This document shows positions 43,620-44,698 of a DNA stretch of 44,698 nt, piece after piece. Within the stretch, counting starts at the first letter, position 1. Every line of letters begins with the position of its first letter. The stretch lies in assembly GCA_016927275.1 (NCBI GenBank), contig JAFGMW010000077.1, positions 1-44,698 on the forward strand, given 5' to 3'. This stretch comes from Pseudomonadota bacterium. GTDB lineage: Bacteria; UBA10199; 2-02-FULL-44-16; JAAZCA01. Position numbers and translations under genes: made by a program. Below the pieces are notes generated by a model, which had not been told where the DNA came from, made no database searches, and worked only from the letters and a program-made list of their open reading frames with translations.

Positions 43620-44510
43620 TTACTCAAGGTAGACCACCTCTGTAGCGAGCTCGATCCCGTGCACCCTGCCGACCTTTTCGCTCATGATCTTCGCCAGTTC
43701 CATGACCTCCGAGGCGCTCGAGGGGCCCTCGGTCACGATGATGTTCGCGTGGGTGTGCCAGGGGCGGGCGCCGCCGACCCTGAGATCCTTGCAGCCGGCC
43801 TGTTCCAGGAGCCTGCCCGCGGCCACCCGGGTGCCGTCGCCGAGCGTGGGGTTCTTGAAAAAGCTGCCGGCCGTGGCCACGGTGGCCGGGTCAGGGTGTT
43901 TCGCGCGGCGGTCGGACAGCCTCTTCTGCATGAGGGCCCTGATCTCGGCTGCATCGCCCCTGCGGAGCGCTATCGTCGCGTCGAGCACGACCTCGCCGCG
44001 CTCCCTTATGGAGCTTGAGCGATATGTGAAGGAGAGCGAGGGGCCCTCCGCCTTTCTCATGTTGCCGTTCCGGTCTAGCAGGAGGATCGAGCCTACCATC
44101 TCCCCCATGGAGCTGCCGTAGGCCCCGGCGTTGCCCGCTATCGCGCCGCCCACGGTCCCCGGGATGCCGGAGAAGTTCTCGAGCCCCGCAAGCCCCTTGC
44201 AGGCGCAGAACTCGATGAGCTCCCGCAGCGAGTACCCGCCCGAGACGGTGACTGTGCCGTCCCGGTTCAAAGCGGGCGAGGTGGAGTCCTTGAAAGATAT
44301 CACTGTGCCGTTGTAGCCGTCGTCGGAGGCGAGGATGTTGGAGCCGTGGCCTATGACGTACCAGCCCATGCCCATGGATTCCGCCTTCCAGACCCCCTCC
44401 ACGACCTCCCTGGCCGTGCGGGCCTCGCAGAACGCCCTCGCAGCGCCGCCGAGCCTGAAGGTGGTGTGGTCAGCGAGCCTTATGCCGCTCTGGAAGCAGG
44501 GCTGAGACAT
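43620..44510 (-). CDS. murB: UDP-N-acetylenolpyruvoylglucosamine reductase
   Basis: FAD enzyme that forms UDP-MurNAc for peptidoglycan. The 296-residue product has HTTFRLGGAARAF, the FAD loop YVIGHGSNILASDDGYNG, GIPGTVGGAIAGNAGAYGSS, the catalytic-serine segment TAGSFFKNP and the C-terminal HTHANIIVTE. It is the short, type II-like form. ATG at 44510 has no visible SD; a promoter match lies seven bases upstream, suggesting a leaderless mRNA. It is a lone minus-strand gene convergent with rsmI, not in a mur cluster. Confidence 0.95.
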   Translation of the reverse strand: MSQPCFQSGIRLADHTTFRLGGAARAFCEARTAREVVEGVWKAESMGMGWYVIGHGSNILASDDGYNGTVISFKDSTSPALNRDGTVTVSGGYSLRELIEFCACKGLAGLENFSGIPGTVGGAIAGNAGAYGSSMGEMVGSILLLDRNGNMRKAEGPSLSFTYRSSSIRERGEVVLDATIALRRGDAAEIRALMQKRLSDRRAKHPDPATVATAGSFFKNPTLGDGTRVAAGRLLEQAGCKDLRVGGARPWHTHANIIVTEGPSSASEVMELAKIMSEKVGRVHGIELATEVVYLE

Positions 44511-44690
44511 AGGCGGCTTAATAAGTTGTTTTGCCCCCCTGTTTCAATAAAAATATCAGAAATTTGAAATATCTCCTTCATATCTCCTCAGGGGATGCTT
44601 TCATCGACCCTGATAAAGTCCTTTAAGAGGTTTTGCTTTTTTGAATTCTTTTTAATATCAATGAATAAGGGGAATAACACGGAGGTCTGG
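44511..44690. other. AT-rich gap between murB and the next plus-strand gene
   Basis: About 180 bases of AT-rich sequence. It contains the murB promoter match and, on the plus strand, TAATAT (44653-44658), a possible -10 with only a poor -35. I see no tRNA, terminator or repeat in it. Confidence 0.5.
44518..44547 (-). promoter_or_regulatory. Candidate promoter of murB
   Basis: Minus-strand TTGAAA (44547-44542), 18-base spacer, TATTAA (44523-44518): five of six and four of six. The -10 ends seven bases before the murB ATG, so transcription should start at or next to the start codon. Confidence 0.45.
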
Positions 44691-44698
44691 ATGAGATC
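44691..44698 (+). CDS. Possible start of a further gene, cut by the window edge
   Basis: ATG at 44691 is preceded by GGAGGT (44681-44686) at five-base spacing, a good ribosome binding site. Only two full codons are visible. An in-frame ATG at 44661 is an alternative start but has no SD. Confidence 0.3.

Overview
The window is a dense, GC-rich chromosomal segment from a Gram-negative (diderm) bacterium. Evidence for two membranes is BamA, two Skp-like chaperones, a LolCDE-type exporter, apolipoprotein N-acyltransferase, MurJ and MurB. Gene order (phoH, 7TM-HD protein, ybeY, lnt, prfB, then lysS, lol genes, bamA, skp, and yicC, gmk, relA/spoT) and a full-length three-domain NifU resemble Deltaproteobacteria-type genomes. 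That placement is an inference from synteny and family types, not from a phylogeny. No insertion sequence, prophage, CRISPR array, tRNA or rRNA gene was found, and no gene-free stretch exceeds 300 bases.

Layout. Bases 1-10706 are read from the minus strand: a solute-binding protein, prmA, rsmE, a glycerophosphodiesterase, a double-RDD membrane protein and a lytic transglycosylase. They are followed by a merR-nifU-nifS operon, rplM-rpsI and the 5' two thirds of pyrG. Bases 10903-16380 carry leuS, holA and murJ on the plus strand, with rpsT on the minus strand between holA and murJ. mazG (minus) diverges from a YjbQ-like gene that opens a plus-strand run: phoH, pgpH-like, ybeY, lnt, prfB (with its programmed +1 frameshift), a secreted unknown and lysS. 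Next come lolC, lolE, lolD, bamA, two skp genes, a Trm112-FHA fusion, yicC, gmk and relA/spoT. The end of the window has rpmB (minus), yraN, an acyl-CoA synthetase, two small membrane proteins, nadE, rsmI, and murB on the minus strand.

How the genes fit together. Most of the window is housekeeping: translation (S9, L13, S20, L28, LeuRS, LysRS, RF2, RsmE, RsmI, PrmA, YbeY), replication and nucleotide pools (HolA, PyrG, Gmk, MazG), Fe-S assembly (NifU, NifS), stringent response (RelA/SpoT), peptidoglycan (MurJ, MurB, Slt) and outer-membrane biogenesis (Lnt, LolCDE, BamA, Skp).

The more unusual points are: a MerR-family regulator with a four-cysteine tail and a 24-bp palindrome heading the Fe-S operon; a Trm112-like zinc ribbon fused to an interrupted FHA domain; a YbeY with Asp at the third zinc-ligand position; a YjbQ-like protein lacking its signature histidine; three DnaA-box-like sequences upstream of pyrG; a hexamer-repeat inverted structure between lysS and lolC; a terminator-like hairpin in the murJ leader; and several genes whose best promoter match predicts a leaderless mRNA. 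I do not see a clearly new multi-gene system. All functional calls are from reading the sequence; no database search was run.
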